64,000 nt of DNA from Leishmania infantum JPCM5 (GCF_000002875.2 NC_009414.2:535001-599000), one strand, 5' to 3'; shown: positions 28,570 to 39,663, numbered from the stretch's first letter. The notes: generated by a model from the letters alone, not told the origin. Translations and numbers: made by a program.

Positions 28570-31500
28570 ATGATGCACATCGCCCCTCTGACACTCACAG
28601 CGCAGCTGTGCTACCTCATTGCTGGCACGGTGGTGTGCGTCTTCTTTACCGTCTTTGGTTACCTGGTGTGGCGTACGCAGGGCTATTACGAGCTTACACC
28701 TGAAGGGCAGCGACGAAGCGCCGGCTTTACGCCGAACGGTATCGCCGGTGTCACGGGCTTCTTCACGTTCGCCGGCCTCGCTGTGGCGCTTCTCATCGAG
28801 ACGACGCTCTTCTACGTGCGCTACGCCTTCCACCCATCCCACAAGGGCCGCTACTGGGCGATGCACCGGTATGCCTCCGTGATCCTTCAGGCAGCTCTGG
28901 GTATCCTCTACGTGGCGACTGGTGTGACGCTCCTCGTCGAGTGGGGCGGCAATCCTGCACAGTGCGCTTTCATCTTCTGCTTGGGAGTCGACAAGTACCC
29001 GGAGGCGCCTCGAACGCGCGGTGAGGACTTCAATGTTACTCTCTCCGTGATCACCTTCTTCGTCCTGGTGCCTGCAGGGCTGGTGCTGCTGTACCGCGTC
29101 TTCACTACTGTCATGCTGCAGCGGACCGCGAAGGTGGTGCGCGAGCGTGACGCGGCGAGCGTGGCAGCCGGCGCGCAAGCGTCCAGCAGCGCCTCCGGCC
29201 AGTCCACCGGCGAAGAGATGCCCTCGCCGGGAAGGGGTCGTGGTGCGATTGCTGCGGTCGCGACGGAGGCGAACCCAATGGCGAAGTCGGAGCGCATGTG
29301 GCCATTTCAGGCGAGATCGAGGGTGAAGCAGGTGTGCCGCCTTGTCGGCGTGCTGATTGGCATCCTGGTGTGCGCCATTCTCTCCTTCTGGCTGCCAAAT
29401 GACTCGCGCCGCTTCAACTCCCACCGTATCGCCTCCTTCGCTCGCAATGGCATCTCGCGGGAGAGACGCACTACTAACATGACTGTGCCGGAGATGCCGG
29501 ACGCGTGGCTCCGCACCGGCCAGATCCGCTTCTCTGATGACCTGACGCTGAAGCTGTTCCCGGGCAACGTCTTCTTCTACGCGTACCTGCTGACGACGGC
29601 GATCGTTGTGTTGGTGCTGCGGCTGACGCAGCGCGGGCGGTACTGGGTGCAGCGCCGCATTCCGCTGTGCGCGTGCTTCACATATGGCGAGGCCGCTTTT
29701 GTCGCCGCCACGGCGCTGCTGTCGGTCATGTTCTTCATCTACTGGCTGCACGACCACAACTACAAGCAGACCTGGACTGTGACAGCGAATGAGAGTGCAC
29801 AGATTGAGGCGCCGGAGCGGTGGGCCCGCGGGCTGGGCCAGCTGGCCATCCTGTTCCTTTCGCTGCTGTTGCTGCCGGTGAGCCGTCAGTCGGTGGTGGT
29901 CAGCGTGCTTGGTGTGTCGCGGGATGGCATGTTGTGGTTCCACCGCGCTGTCGGCTACGCCATGCTGGCGGCCACGGTCGGCCACATCGTGGCCTTCTAT
30001 GTGTCCTACGCCAGTTTTGGGTATCTCATGCAGAACCTGAACACCGTCACCAATCGCGTGTGCAAGAAGGGTGTTTACGACGACTACACCGTTTTGGTCG
30101 TGACGTGGACAACGTGGTTCCTGCTGATCTCCATGGGCATCTTCGCCTTCAATCTGGTGCGCCGCCGCCACTACGAGCTGTTCTACTACACGCACCTCGC
30201 CGCGACGTACATGACGCTACCCGCCATGGTCTTCCACGCCTCTGCTGGCTGGATGTACCTGCTCCCCGGCATGACGGTGTTCCTGTCTGACCAGCTGGTG
30301 CGTCTGTGGCAGCGGTCCGCCGTGGTGCGCGTCGTGCGCGCGCGCGTGATCGGCGACGACACGACGGAGCTGGCCTTCTCTGTGCCCGGGCGACGGGACA
30401 TGCGGCACGTGCACCCGGGGCAGTACGTGCTGGTGTGCGTGCCGGAGCTGACGGCGCTGCAGTGGCACCCCTTCACTCTGATCAACGTCGTGGACGAGGA
30501 GTCGGCTGCCGTCGGAAGCTCGAAGGCGAGCACGACGGGGACCGTGTTCTACGTGCACGTCAAGTCGATGGGGCCGAAGACGTGGACGGGGCGGCTGTAC
30601 GACCTAGTGAACCGCGGCGAAGAGATCACGATGGCTGTGGAGGGGCCTTGTGGGACGCCGGTGGACTACCGCCACTATGACAACATTGTTCTGGTTGCCG
30701 GTGGCATCGGCGCGACGCCGTGCGTATCGATCCTCGGGTCGCTGCTGCGCCAGTGCCACGCTCTCGGCCACAGTGGCGCTAGCCCACGTGTGGATTTCAT
30801 TTGGTCTACTCGCTCTGCGCGTCACGTGAAGGCTGTAGCAGACATGCTGCAGCTGCCGATGCGGTGTGGCGACGTGGTTCGTCAGCCTGCAACCCGTTCG
30901 GCGTTGAAGAAGATCGACACGTGTGCGGCCCCCGACGACATCACCAAAGATGCCAGACTGAATACCGAGATCATCCAGCCCGCCGACTCCCTGGAGCAGG
31001 ACGAGCCGCTAAATGATGAACTCAGTGCGGTGAACGAGGTCGTCCGCATTGCTGACGACGCAGCGCAAAAAGTTTTCATCGACGTCTACGTCACTCGTAA
31101 GACGGAGCTGCGGCATTTTTCCAACGGAGATGCGTGCCTGGGCGAGCAGTGCCCATCAAAGGCCCTCCTCTCGGCAAGGAAAGGCTTTGTGGAGCTGGAT
31201 GGCAAACCGCTTAGTTGCGCGGGTGCCATTGAGAATGCCCAAAATGCTGTGGACAGCGCCTCTCCTTGGAAGCAGAAGGCAGCGGCGGCGATGACGCCCG
31301 GGCTGCATGGCAAGGCTGACGATGCGGAAGAAGCGGAGGAGATGGTGTTCTCCAATGAGCCTATGGGCAGTGAAAGCGAAGGCTTTGATTCGGCGAGCGC
31401 CGATGGCTGTGAGGATGGCATCGAAGGCGCTTCCGAGTCGACTGCGCATAAAAAGGAGCGGAAAACTGTTGTCGACACTGCATCTGCTACGGATCAGGAA

Positions 31501-31815
31501 GGTGCCTTGGTGTCAAATGGTCTTTCCAAGTGGTCGTCGAGCTCTGTTATGAAGTCGGGCGAGCGCCTGCATGACAACAGCGACAGCAGCGGCAGCGGGT
31601 GTGTGGCGGTGAAGGTGCACCTGGGGCGCCCCGATGTCGATCGCCTCATCCGCGAGGCACTCAAGCAGCCTGGATCTGGCGTCCATAAATCCTCGAGACT
31701 GGACAGGGCCCGCACGTTGTTGTTTGTGTGCGGTCCGAACTCGCTCGTTCGCCAGGTCACGTCCTCAGGGGCGCAGCTCGGTGTGGCGGTGCACAAGGAA
31801 GAATTCCTCTTCTAG
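28570..31815 (+). CDS. Ferric reductase / NADPH-oxidase-like flavocytochrome b
   Basis: A 1081-residue polytopic membrane protein that should move electrons from NADPH through FAD and two hemes across a membrane. The N-terminal half has about eight or more hydrophobic helices. The ferric-reductase core has paired heme ligands: His458 and His472, and His542 and His556, each 13 residues between. The FAD site is HPGQYVLV plus WHPFTLI (near 631-636), the NADPH site GGIGATP (near 710), and the C-terminal CGPN (near 1055) and EEFLF end. Between the nucleotide motif and CGPN is a low-complexity Ser/Glu/Asp-rich insert of about 250 residues (roughly 775-1025), unusual for the family. An extra four-helix block precedes the core. 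Iron uptake is the known role of the Leishmania LFR1 relative; an oxidase role is possible. Start is the first of two adjacent ATGs (28570, 28573). Confidence 0.88.
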   Translation: MMHIAPLTLTAQLCYLIAGTVVCVFFTVFGYLVWRTQGYYELTPEGQRRSAGFTPNGIAGVTGFFTFAGLAVALLIETTLFYVRYAFHPSHKGRYWAMHRYASVILQAALGILYVATGVTLLVEWGGNPAQCAFIFCLGVDKYPEAPRTRGEDFNVTLSVITFFVLVPAGLVLLYRVFTTVMLQRTAKVVRERDAASVAAGAQASSSASGQSTGEEMPSPGRGRGAIAAVATEANPMAKSERMWPFQARSRVKQVCRLVGVLIGILVCAILSFWLPNDSRRFNSHRIASFARNGISRERRTTNMTVPEMPDAWLRTGQIRFSDDLTLKLFPGNVFFYAYLLTTAIVVLVLRLTQRGRYWVQRRIPLCACFTYGEAAFVAATALLSVMFFIYWLHDHNYKQTWTVTANESAQIEAPERWARGLGQLAILFLSLLLLPVSRQSVVVSVLGVSRDGMLWFHRAVGYAMLAATVGHIVAFYVSYASFGYLMQNLNTVTNRVCKKGVYDDYTVLVVTWTTWFLLISMGIFAFNLVRRRHYELFYYTHLAATYMTLPAMVFHASAGWMYLLPGMTVFLSDQLVRLWQRSAVVRVVRARVIGDDTTELAFSVPGRRDMRHVHPGQYVLVCVPELTALQWHPFTLINVVDEESAAVGSSKASTTGTVFYVHVKSMGPKTWTGRLYDLVNRGEEITMAVEGPCGTPVDYRHYDNIVLVAGGIGATPCVSILGSLLRQCHALGHSGASPRVDFIWSTRSARHVKAVADMLQLPMRCGDVVRQPATRSALKKIDTCAAPDDITKDARLNTEIIQPADSLEQDEPLNDELSAVNEVVRIADDAAQKVFIDVYVTRKTELRHFSNGDACLGEQCPSKALLSARKGFVELDGKPLSCAGAIENAQNAVDSASPWKQKAAAAMTPGLHGKADDAEEAEEMVFSNEPMGSESEGFDSASADGCEDGIEGASESTAHKKERKTVVDTASATDQEGALVSNGLSKWSSSSVMKSGERLHDNSDSSGSGCVAVKVHLGRPDVDRLIREALKQPGSGVHKSSRLDRARTLLFVCGPNSLVRQVTSSGAQLGVAVHKEEFLF

Positions 31816-34689
31816 GTTTCTCTCATGTGCGTGCCTGCGTGCTCCCTCCGTCGCCCCGTCAATCTCTAATGCTGGTCTTCCGTCTCGCGAACGCTTCCTC
31901 GCTAACTTTTGTTGGCGACTTTCCGCTGCGCTATCAAGATAGGCAGAGGGAGAGAGTCATGTACAGCACCTCCTCCCCCAACTCCTCCATCTGTTCGTGA
32001 AAACACGCACGTGCTTGGGCGGATGCGTGCTCCTCAAGGTGCGTGGGGCTTTCGCCGCACACGGCGATGCTCCAGAGGCACTTTGCGTGCACATGTCTGT
32101 GTTTTAGAGTGAAGGTGGCAATGCATGTCTGCCCTCTCTCTCTGCCAGAGACGGGGAGAGAGAGGTGGCGTGGTGGTCTGCGATGATGACAAGAATGAGT
32201 TATGCTGGCGGCGCTGGGCGATGGCTGTGATGATGGCTGCGAGACACGTTTTCGTCGCTGCAACTGCTGCTGGTGCTCCTAGGGTCAGACCCCCACCCAC
32301 CTCTCACTTGTATCGTTTCCCTCTACTGCATGCGGTCTCCTTTTTTCTTTCTGATACGTGGAGGTAGCACACATCAGATACACTATGGAGGGATGGGAGG
32401 GGCGCGCTCTTTCTTTTTGGATGCGCTCGCCGCTCTGTCGCGCCCCTTGTTTCCCCTGTTGACCTTTTTTGCCTGCCCAACCTCCCGACTGCGTGCGGTG
32501 CAGACGCTGATACAATGAAGTGGGTCCGAATGCCCGGCCAAGCAATGCCGAGCTACTCATTTCGCTTGTATCGCTCGTTCCCGTCTCTGGCATCGATAGG
32601 GAGAATAGTGGAGCATGAGGGCGCTTCTTCTCCCCACCTCGTTTCTGTTTTTCTTTTCTGTGTTGATGGCCTCGAACTGGAAAAGGAACACGGCAGCTGA
32701 ACTGTTGAACAGGGCGAGCTAAGATCAACTGCCTCACCCTCTGCCGAGTTGCTTCATCAGTCTCACGCAGACACACCGGTCATGTATGCGTGCGGCAAGC
32801 GCACACTCACACCCAAACAGCGATGCAAAAGAAAAGGCGCCCACGTGTGTGTGCGTGTGTCTGTGCGCTCGTCTCTTCTCTTTTATGTGTATATATGTGT
32901 TTCTTTACGCGAGAGGCAGTCGAAGGAGGCGAGACGCAGAGTGGGGGAGTGGGGGGAGACAAGAGTGCGCGAGAAGTGGCGATGATCTGCGAATACTCCC
33001 TTTCGTTTCGTTCCTCGTTTGTGTGCGGGTGGGTGGGCTGCGGTGCACGCCCGCTATCCGCTGCTGGCTCTGTGCCCCTCCCTCGCCTTCTGCCTCCTTG
33101 TGGTGCTGCGTTTCCTTTTATTCCTTTTTTTGCCCCCCCTTCCCCTCCCCGCTTTGGTGCTCCCACGCGTGCATGTGCACATATGTGTGTGGCCTGTGGC
33201 TCTCGCCTCTTCCTTCCCTTTGAACTTCAGATTTCTCTTGCTTTCGCAAGTGGATCGTGCAGGCTTAGGGGTCTGTGCATGTGCGTGTGTGTGGGGGGCG
33301 AGGGCGTTGGTCTCTCTCTTTGCCCCCTCGTATGCTCTCCGGCTAGCAGCATCCCGTCCCGCCTTCTTCACGGGCTTCCTTTTTGGCCGTCGTTCTTGAG
33401 AAAAAGAGAAGCCCCACGCCGACCAGCCACGCAGCTACTCAGCAACCACACACGCACACACGTAAACGAAGAGGGTGGCATCACAGCGAAACAGCACCGA
33501 CGGTAACAACAGAGCCGCTCGAGCCTGAAGCAGTAGAGAGGCCTTCAGCAAATCATGGTATAATCGCATATAAAGAACTAATGAAGGAAGACGCCGAATA
33601 CTTTCTGTGCACGTGTTGGGATGAGTGTGGGTGTGCGCGAGCTTGGGAGTTGTACGACACTGCTAGGGTGGCATCACGAGGCTCAACATGAGAAGCGGGG
33701 CTGGGTGGACATCTTTTTTTTTTCCTCTGCGCCACCACTGCTTCCTTTGTGCATGTGCGTGAACGTGCCTCGTTGCTTCGCTGTGTGTCCTCCTCCTACA
33801 CCGCCGCAACAGCCTCTTTCCTTCCTACGGTCACCCCCTTAGCACTACGAACGGCTTCGCGTCTCCGTAACCTGCCGCGGAGGCAGCGATGTGATTTCCT
33901 TTTGCGAATGTATTCTGTGGCTGAGCGGGCATGTGCGCATCGTCCGCGTCCGTCGAGGTATGAGCGGAGTCGGCGAGAGAGATGGTAAGCGAGAGAGAAG
34001 GAGCACATAAAGAAGAAAGCTGTAGAGGCATCGCCACCGCTGAAGAGTGGGCGCGCTCTCGGTCAGCGCACCACCCCACGCTACCGCGTTATGTCTTTGT
34101 GTGCGTGTATCCGATAGGGCCTGCGCTTCTAGCCGTTGCCGTTTATCGCGGATGGCGCCACGTCAGCGGGCCTGAAAGCGAGCGCTTTCTGTGCGGCGTG
34201 CCCCTTCTGCTGCCATGGTGTGCATCGATTCAGCGTCGCGATCGCCTCGAATACAAATGCGGCACAGAAACGTTTTCACATGCGCGCAACTCCGCAAGCG
34301 AAGAGAAAAACACCATGTGAGGGGGAAAGAAGAAGGCGCTCGTGGCGGCAACTGGCATCGCCCCTCTCTCTTTGCTGGCGCGTGCGGGGAGCACCTCAGT
34401 GTCGCCGAACGAAAAAAGAAAAAGCGACGGGGCTCTCCCTATATGCGTGCATTATGTTCCCTGTGGAATGTGCGCTGGGGGAGGGCGCAGGAGGATGTGC
34501 GTGTGTGGTGGAGGTGTTGGTGGAGTGGGGCATGACTCGAGGGGGCTGGGCACTTCCGATGCCATCGATCGCCTCATTACTTCTCTCCCTCACTTTTCTT
34601 CTCTTCCATTCGCCTTTTCTCTCTCTCGGTGGGTGCTCACGATCACTTGTAAACGTGTACAGATGCGATGATCGCAGGCCGCGCTGTAG
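31816..34689. other. Gene-free region, 2.9 kb
   Basis: No supportable gene. It has many T/C and G/T-rich patches (32,860-33,380 and 34,570-34,640), poly-T near 33,713 and no open frame with convincing composition. Presumably the long 3' UTR of the reductase gene plus intergenic DNA. Confidence 0.55.
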
Positions 34690-34709
34690 CTCTCGCCGTC
34701 CTTTTGCAG
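34690..34709 (+). promoter_or_regulatory. Predicted spliced-leader acceptor
   Basis: CTCTCGCCGTCCTTTTGCAG ends at 34709, with a stronger T/C tract upstream (34,577-34,630). No ATG occurs before 34813, the chosen start of the next gene. Confidence 0.5.
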
Positions 34710-34812
34710 AGGGGTTTGCCATCTCTGGCCACTGCCCTGCACCGGTTTGGTGCCCGTGCTCGGCGTACGCTGGCCACTACTTGAAGCACACTGAGGGCGA
34801 GTGGTCGAAAAC

Positions 34813-36903
34813 ATGCGCACCGCCCACCCTCTGCGGTGCCTTCGCCGATGCCACTTTGTTCTTGCTCGCCGTGGTCACGGCGGCACGGCGCAGATGCAGC
34901 GGGAACTGAAGAGGCTTGCGTTGTTGGAGGAGTTCATGACGCAGCCCGCGGAGACGCGCGCACAACAAGCGCCGGCGACGACGGCCGCATGCACCGCAGC
35001 GTACTTGCGTGAGCTTCCACAGCGGGTGGAACAGATGCGCGGCATTGCTGCCACAGCAAACGGCGACCAAGCACTCCCGGAGCACGGCGTTGCCGGAACT
35101 TCTGCCTCGGCCACTTTGCTCACCGAACATGAGGAGAGCAGGAGACCTTCGGGCGAGGTCAGCGCGCCACAGGTAAGCACTCTTTCGCAGTTTCTCTCTG
35201 CTTGCAAGAAGCATCGCGTCCGGTACAGCTCCTCGGCTGATCCTGCTTTACGGAAGCAGGGTCGCGACGTGTTCCGTAGTTTCTGGAGCCGGCATGCAAG
35301 CAGTGCGGTAGCCTGCTGCTACGAGAGTGTCCGTGACCTTGGCTTCGTGGCGGACATCGGGCTCGCTGATACCGGTCTGCACCTTGGCATGCGCGACATG
35401 CGAGGCATGCTGCGCGTGCTGCAGACGAACCACGCAGCTGCCTCGAGCCTCGACACCACCCGCGTTCTCGGCTACCTTGCGCGCGAGCTGCAGTACTGGG
35501 AGTCCCGAAAAGACAGCGAGAGCGATGGAAGCACAGCACCCGCGCCTGTGAGTCTCATGGCGTTCCGCGCGGCTCTCACAGATGTCGCGCTCGGCCGGCT
35601 CGCATCCATTTTTGTTCAGCAGCGTCATTGTGCGGAGAGCTTCACACGACCACGCGTGAAGGCGGCAGCGAATGTGCCGGCGTCAGACGACTCCGTCTTT
35701 CCGCCTGCGCAAGCTTCCGGCGCTGATGCAGTGTGGGGACTGGAGGCGCTCTCCGTCTTGCATGCCCGCGACGCCACGGAGGGCGTCCTGGAAGATGTGT
35801 GGACTGGCAAGCAGCTCTGCCTACTGCGCCAGCAGCGCGAGCCTGCGCACCTTCGATCTACGCCAGCGTTTCCGGATGTGCCGAGCGCAACGGTGCCAAT
35901 GAGTGCCCTTGCAACCGAAGTTCAGCATCTGCTCGTGTCGGAGCTGTTTCGTGTCGTCGCAGCACGCCGGCGCGACCTCCGCATGACGGACATCGTTCAC
36001 GCCTACGCCTTGCTGCGCGTGCATCTGCGGCTCTTGTGGCCGCCGTACGGGAGACAGCCGCCGCCGCAACCCTCGCGTGCGGCGCGGCACCACAGCCGCG
36101 GCTGCGCGTCTGTGGAAAGGGATCGGTCGCATGCTGCGTCGACCTCGGCCCCTGCGACTGCTCAGCGACGCCCGCTTTGGTACGAAAAAGACACGCTCTT
36201 CCGCGTCACCTGGGGCCTCGCCGTCGCCCTGGCCAGCAAGGATCGCGTTTTTATCAGCGGCTATCATTTTGTCAAGATCGTCGCCGTGCTGGCGAAGCTG
36301 CCAGCGTTTGTGCTCTCGCAGGAGCCGCACGTGAAGACGGAGCTGCGCCGTTTCGAATTGCCACACAGAGGCGTCGCGTTTAGAAGGGATGCCGCCGAAG
36401 ACGACGCAGAGTCGCGTTTTGTGTGCGCCACCATTGCGGCTGAGGTGATACGCCAGGAGATGGCAGTGGAGGCCGGCTCGAAGCCGCCCACGGCGGTAGC
36501 GCTGCACCCGAGCGATTTCTGGCGCTTCATAGTTGCCAAGGCGTGCGTATTTGTGCCGAGTCTGCCGCCTGAGCAGCGTCGGATTGTATGTCGCAGTCTC
36601 CACCTCGCCATCACTGAGAAGCGGGCCCACCTGCTTCCCCTCCATGCTAGCGCCACCGCTCGCTCGGCACCAGTGCTGCAGTCAGCGCGGCGAGTTCGCA
36701 GCGATAGCATCGGGAGGCAGTTTGGGTCGAGGACCGTCTCGCCAGATGGCAGCGGCGCCGCCTCCGCTTCAGAGATCCTTCGCCCGCTGGTGGAGGAAAT
36801 GGAGGACTATCCCGAGCCTTACGAGGCGTGTATAAAAGACCATCGGCCACGTTCGCCGCCGCCCCGCGTAGCACCGAGACGGCGACCACAGTGGCAGCGA
36901 TGA
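34813..36903 (+). CDS. Conserved-looking protein with probable mitochondrial presequence, function unknown
   Basis: A 696-residue protein. The N-terminus (MRTAHPLRCLRRCHFVLARR) is Arg-rich with no acidic residues, typical of a mitochondrial targeting peptide. The rest appears mainly alpha-helical, with patches such as WSRHASSAVACCYESVRDLG, LATEVQHLLVSELFRVVAAR and FWRFIVAKACVFV, and a Pro/Arg-rich tail. The scattered helix pairs recall organellar helical-repeat RNA-binding proteins, but I see no diagnostic motif, so this is only a possibility. Codon composition is typical of its neighbours, and the open frame is long, so the gene itself is secure. Confidence 0.75.
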   Translation: MRTAHPLRCLRRCHFVLARRGHGGTAQMQRELKRLALLEEFMTQPAETRAQQAPATTAACTAAYLRELPQRVEQMRGIAATANGDQALPEHGVAGTSASATLLTEHEESRRPSGEVSAPQVSTLSQFLSACKKHRVRYSSSADPALRKQGRDVFRSFWSRHASSAVACCYESVRDLGFVADIGLADTGLHLGMRDMRGMLRVLQTNHAAASSLDTTRVLGYLARELQYWESRKDSESDGSTAPAPVSLMAFRAALTDVALGRLASIFVQQRHCAESFTRPRVKAAANVPASDDSVFPPAQASGADAVWGLEALSVLHARDATEGVLEDVWTGKQLCLLRQQREPAHLRSTPAFPDVPSATVPMSALATEVQHLLVSELFRVVAARRRDLRMTDIVHAYALLRVHLRLLWPPYGRQPPPQPSRAARHHSRGCASVERDRSHAASTSAPATAQRRPLWYEKDTLFRVTWGLAVALASKDRVFISGYHFVKIVAVLAKLPAFVLSQEPHVKTELRRFELPHRGVAFRRDAAEDDAESRFVCATIAAEVIRQEMAVEAGSKPPTAVALHPSDFWRFIVAKACVFVPSLPPEQRRIVCRSLHLAITEKRAHLLPLHASATARSAPVLQSARRVRSDSIGRQFGSRTVSPDGSGAASASEILRPLVEEMEDYPEPYEACIKDHRPRSPPPRVAPRRRPQWQR

Positions 36904-38001
36904 CAAAATACGAGAGCCACTCGGTCGCTGCTCTCTCTCTCTCTCTGGTGCGCGCGCCTTGCTGTCGACGTGCAGCGGTTTGCGCTGCTTGTCTCTCTAA
37001 AGAAGGCTGTTTCGCGCACGAGGCAGAGGGAGGAGGGGGGGGTAGCAACCATGTGGGTCTGCCACCGGACGGGGTGCTGTTATGCCTCTCCTACGGTGCT
37101 GCCCCTCATCCGCCCTTCTTTGTCTCTCCTGGCGTCAAACGCCATCATCACACACGGAAACGGAGGACTGAGGTGGTATGAGCCCAGCGCATGGGTATGC
37201 ACGCGCACGACGAAAGTGGGAAGGGGAGCTTCTTCCTGTGATTTCGCAAAGAGGTACACGTGTGTGTTGCGGGGGGAGGGGGGCGAATCCCGCGGCGCAC
37301 CACGGCACCACCACCGACAGAGGCGCCAGCCATGCGGCACATGCACTTCTCCTCTCTTGGAATTCCACCTCGCCGTTTCCTTGTTCTGCGTCGCACATGC
37401 CCCGATCCCCCTTTCTTCTTCTCGCTCATCTCTTCATTGGCATGATCGTAGGCTTGTTTGTTGTCCGTGGTCTGCTGTCGTGCACGTACGTGCGCGCATC
37501 GGCACACGTATACCCACACGTCGTTTCGCTCACTGCGGTCTGCTGGAGATAGTCAAGGGCGGAGGCCCACTTAGTTGCGTATAAAGCAACCGCACAAAGA
37601 CCTCTTAGAACCCCTCCCGAAACGAAAAGGAGAGTGGGGCGGGTCATCCATTATCGCACTGAAGGCAAGCGGCGCGTAATTCACTGCACCCAACGCGCAT
37701 CTTCCCTCTGTTCATCAGACGTGCGCCGCGGGTGGTGTGCGGTAGTTTGTTTTGGACCGTGGCAAGCGCGCACGTTCGAGGTATTCCCTCTTTAGCTTCT
37801 CCTCGTTCTTTAGGACCCTATTCAGCGCGCTCCTTCGGTGGTCTGGTCACCTCCCACCTCAAAGGCGCGCGTCTGTTTCTCTCTCAAGGCGCCCACCCTC
37901 TAGGTCTGCCATCGACTAGCCCATCCGCCCTCGCCTTGCTGGTTGCCCTTGCTTATTTAGCGTTGATAGCCCTTTCATGTGCTTTACCATTGTCACGGGA
38001 A
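36904..38001. other. Intergenic region with an overlapping upstream ORF
   Basis: No separate gene. Acceptor-like sites TTCTTTAG, CACCCTCTAG and CTTATTTAG occur between about 37,805 and 37,960. An ATG at 37977 would open a frame that overlaps the next gene's start and ends near 38,109, if the leader includes it. Confidence 0.5.
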
Positions 38002-38388
38002 ATGCTGCGCTGCTTCAACGGATCGATGCTTCGCCCCACGCGCGGCGCCGCTTCTCTGGCGACTGCGACTGCCCCCGCTGCCATAGCGCTGCCGGCTCGT
38101 CAGTTCCATAGCGTGTACGGCATTATTGGCTCCTGCCTCATGTGCGGTGCCTGCATGCTGTGCTTCGGCTCCTGGGCAAACAACTACTGCAACGTGAAGA
38201 AGTACGGCCGCTGGCGCTTTCGAAACTCGATCGATGATGTCATCATGGTCTCCGACTTCCGTGGCGCGCGCTACTTCGGGGCCTTCCTCGGCTTTCTCTT
38301 TTGGTGGTTTGTCGTAGGCCCGCAGAAGTACCGCTGGAACAGCAACTTGGCCGACATTCCCGGCAACACACGCATCGGGCCCTTCTAA
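38002..38388 (+). CDS. Small mitochondrial membrane protein, unknown
   Basis: A 128-residue protein. Residues 1-36 (MLRCFNGSMLRPTRGAAS..., ending near ARQFHS) look like a mitochondrial presequence. Two hydrophobic segments follow: YGIIGSCLMCGACMLCFGSW (about 38-57) and FGAFLGFLFWWFVVG (about 92-106). Between them is a basic loop (KKYGRWRFRNS). This layout is typical of accessory subunits of inner-membrane complexes in trypanosomatids, many of which are lineage-specific; I cannot assign it to a complex. The frame is open upstream to 37732 but only from a non-presequence region, so I use the ATG at 38002. Confidence 0.7.
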   Translation: MLRCFNGSMLRPTRGAASLATATAPAAIALPARQFHSVYGIIGSCLMCGACMLCFGSWANNYCNVKKYGRWRFRNSIDDVIMVSDFRGARYFGAFLGFLFWWFVVGPQKYRWNSNLADIPGNTRIGPF

Positions 38389-39611
38389 ACGCCCACGCCG
38401 ATAGACAGTAGTCGCTGTCGACGGACCGAGGCAACGAAAACGAGAATGGCCTTGCCGGTGAGATGCGGAAAGGGGGAGGAGCCGGGTTCAGCGCGCGCCT
38501 GCACGGTAGCGGAGAAGGGCTGGCGTCTCCTTGCTTGTGCGAGTCCACCAGAGGCGGTCGGGGCTGCAGCTGCGCACTTAAGCTGTGCATCCTCTCTTGG
38601 CTTACTAGTGTCCCTCTCCTCCCCGTCTTCCGTGGGAGGCCCTGCTACACATATATGTACATATATACATATATATATATAATATGTATGCACGTGTATG
38701 TCTTTTGACTCCACCTATCAGCAGTGCTGAATCGGCCGTTTGTCGCTGCGCTGTTTGTACTTGCCTGTGTGGAGTAGGAACGGCGTTACTTTCGCCCCTT
38801 CTCTGGCGCCCCTCGGACAGCAGCAGATGCGTACGTACGTTTACGTGAAGGCAGAGGAAGGGAAGGGGGGGGGTGACGGCATCCGCAGCGTATTTTGCTC
38901 GTGTGTGTGTGTGTCGTCTCGCACATGCATGGCGTGTGCTGCTTCCGTCTGGTGGCCGTTTTTTTTTTTCGGACGCCACTCATCATCTCCGTCTCGAGGG
39001 CGGGACACCGAAAAGGAGGTTCAGCGACGAACAACGGAAAGACAAAGAGAAAGCGAACTTCTGTGGCAAGACAACATCGCCGGCGACTGGGAGGGGAGGG
39101 GATGTGTTGGGGGGCTGAGGAGGACGCGGCACGAAAGAGATGAAATTCGGCATGTGGATCTCCGCCTTCGCTTGCGCCCCGGCGTCTGCATTGTTCGTAT
39201 TGTGCATCCGATGGGGATGCGCAGTGGAGGAAGAGGTTCACACAGGCAGCGCCGTGTCAGTGTCCCTTGCGCCACGTCTGCCACTTCTCTCTCGTCGTCT
39301 TGCGCGATGGGCTGGCCTGCCCCACCCTCTTCGTGCAATGGACTCGCATCCGCCAATGCGTCCGCGTGGTATCGCTTGTCCAGGCGCGCCACCCCTATGA
39401 CTACACCGACCCCCTCTCGGGCCCCCTCCTTCCTCGCCTCCGTGTGCCTTGGACTTGCTCAATCGCACACGCGATTCTCCGCTACACACACACACAAACA
39501 TACACACCAACCTTGGCGCGCACAATGCGATCGTGGGCGACCCCTCCCCGCTTACATCCTATCGCGCACGCACTCGCACAGCACCAGTGGGACTGTCCGA
39601 CGCGGCCCACT
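38389..39611. other. Intergenic region with TA and GT microsatellites
   Basis: No supportable gene. It holds an alternating TA tract (38646-38692), a short GT run near 38,900 and a T/C tract leading to the EMC4 acceptor. Confidence 0.55.
38646..38692. repeat. Alternating TA/CATA-rich microsatellite
   Basis: Mostly CATATA and TATA units, self-complementary; like the tract at 27529-27576. Confidence 0.7.
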
Positions 39612-39653
39612 CCCATCCTCCCTGTTTTGTTTGCGCTCTTACCTCACCTTTAG
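39612..39653 (+). promoter_or_regulatory. Predicted spliced-leader acceptor for EMC4
   Basis: A T/C-rich tract ends with TTTAG at 39653, only 10 nt before the ATG at 39664; another AG lies at 39660-39661. Confidence 0.6.
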
Positions 39654-39663
39654 CTCTCAAGCG

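Noticed and set aside
28537..30195. A 552-codon open frame on the minus strand
   Set aside because: It lies opposite the ferric-reductase coding sequence. It is a shadow of that gene's codon bias and its translation (His/Arg/Gln-rich) has no motif.
33383..33691. A 102-codon open frame before the 34813 gene
   Set aside because: It has no ATG near its start and no motif. The Cys-rich end is suggestive but too short to support.
35821..36645. A 274-codon minus-strand open frame
   Set aside because: Opposite the 34813-36903 gene and explained as its codon-bias shadow.
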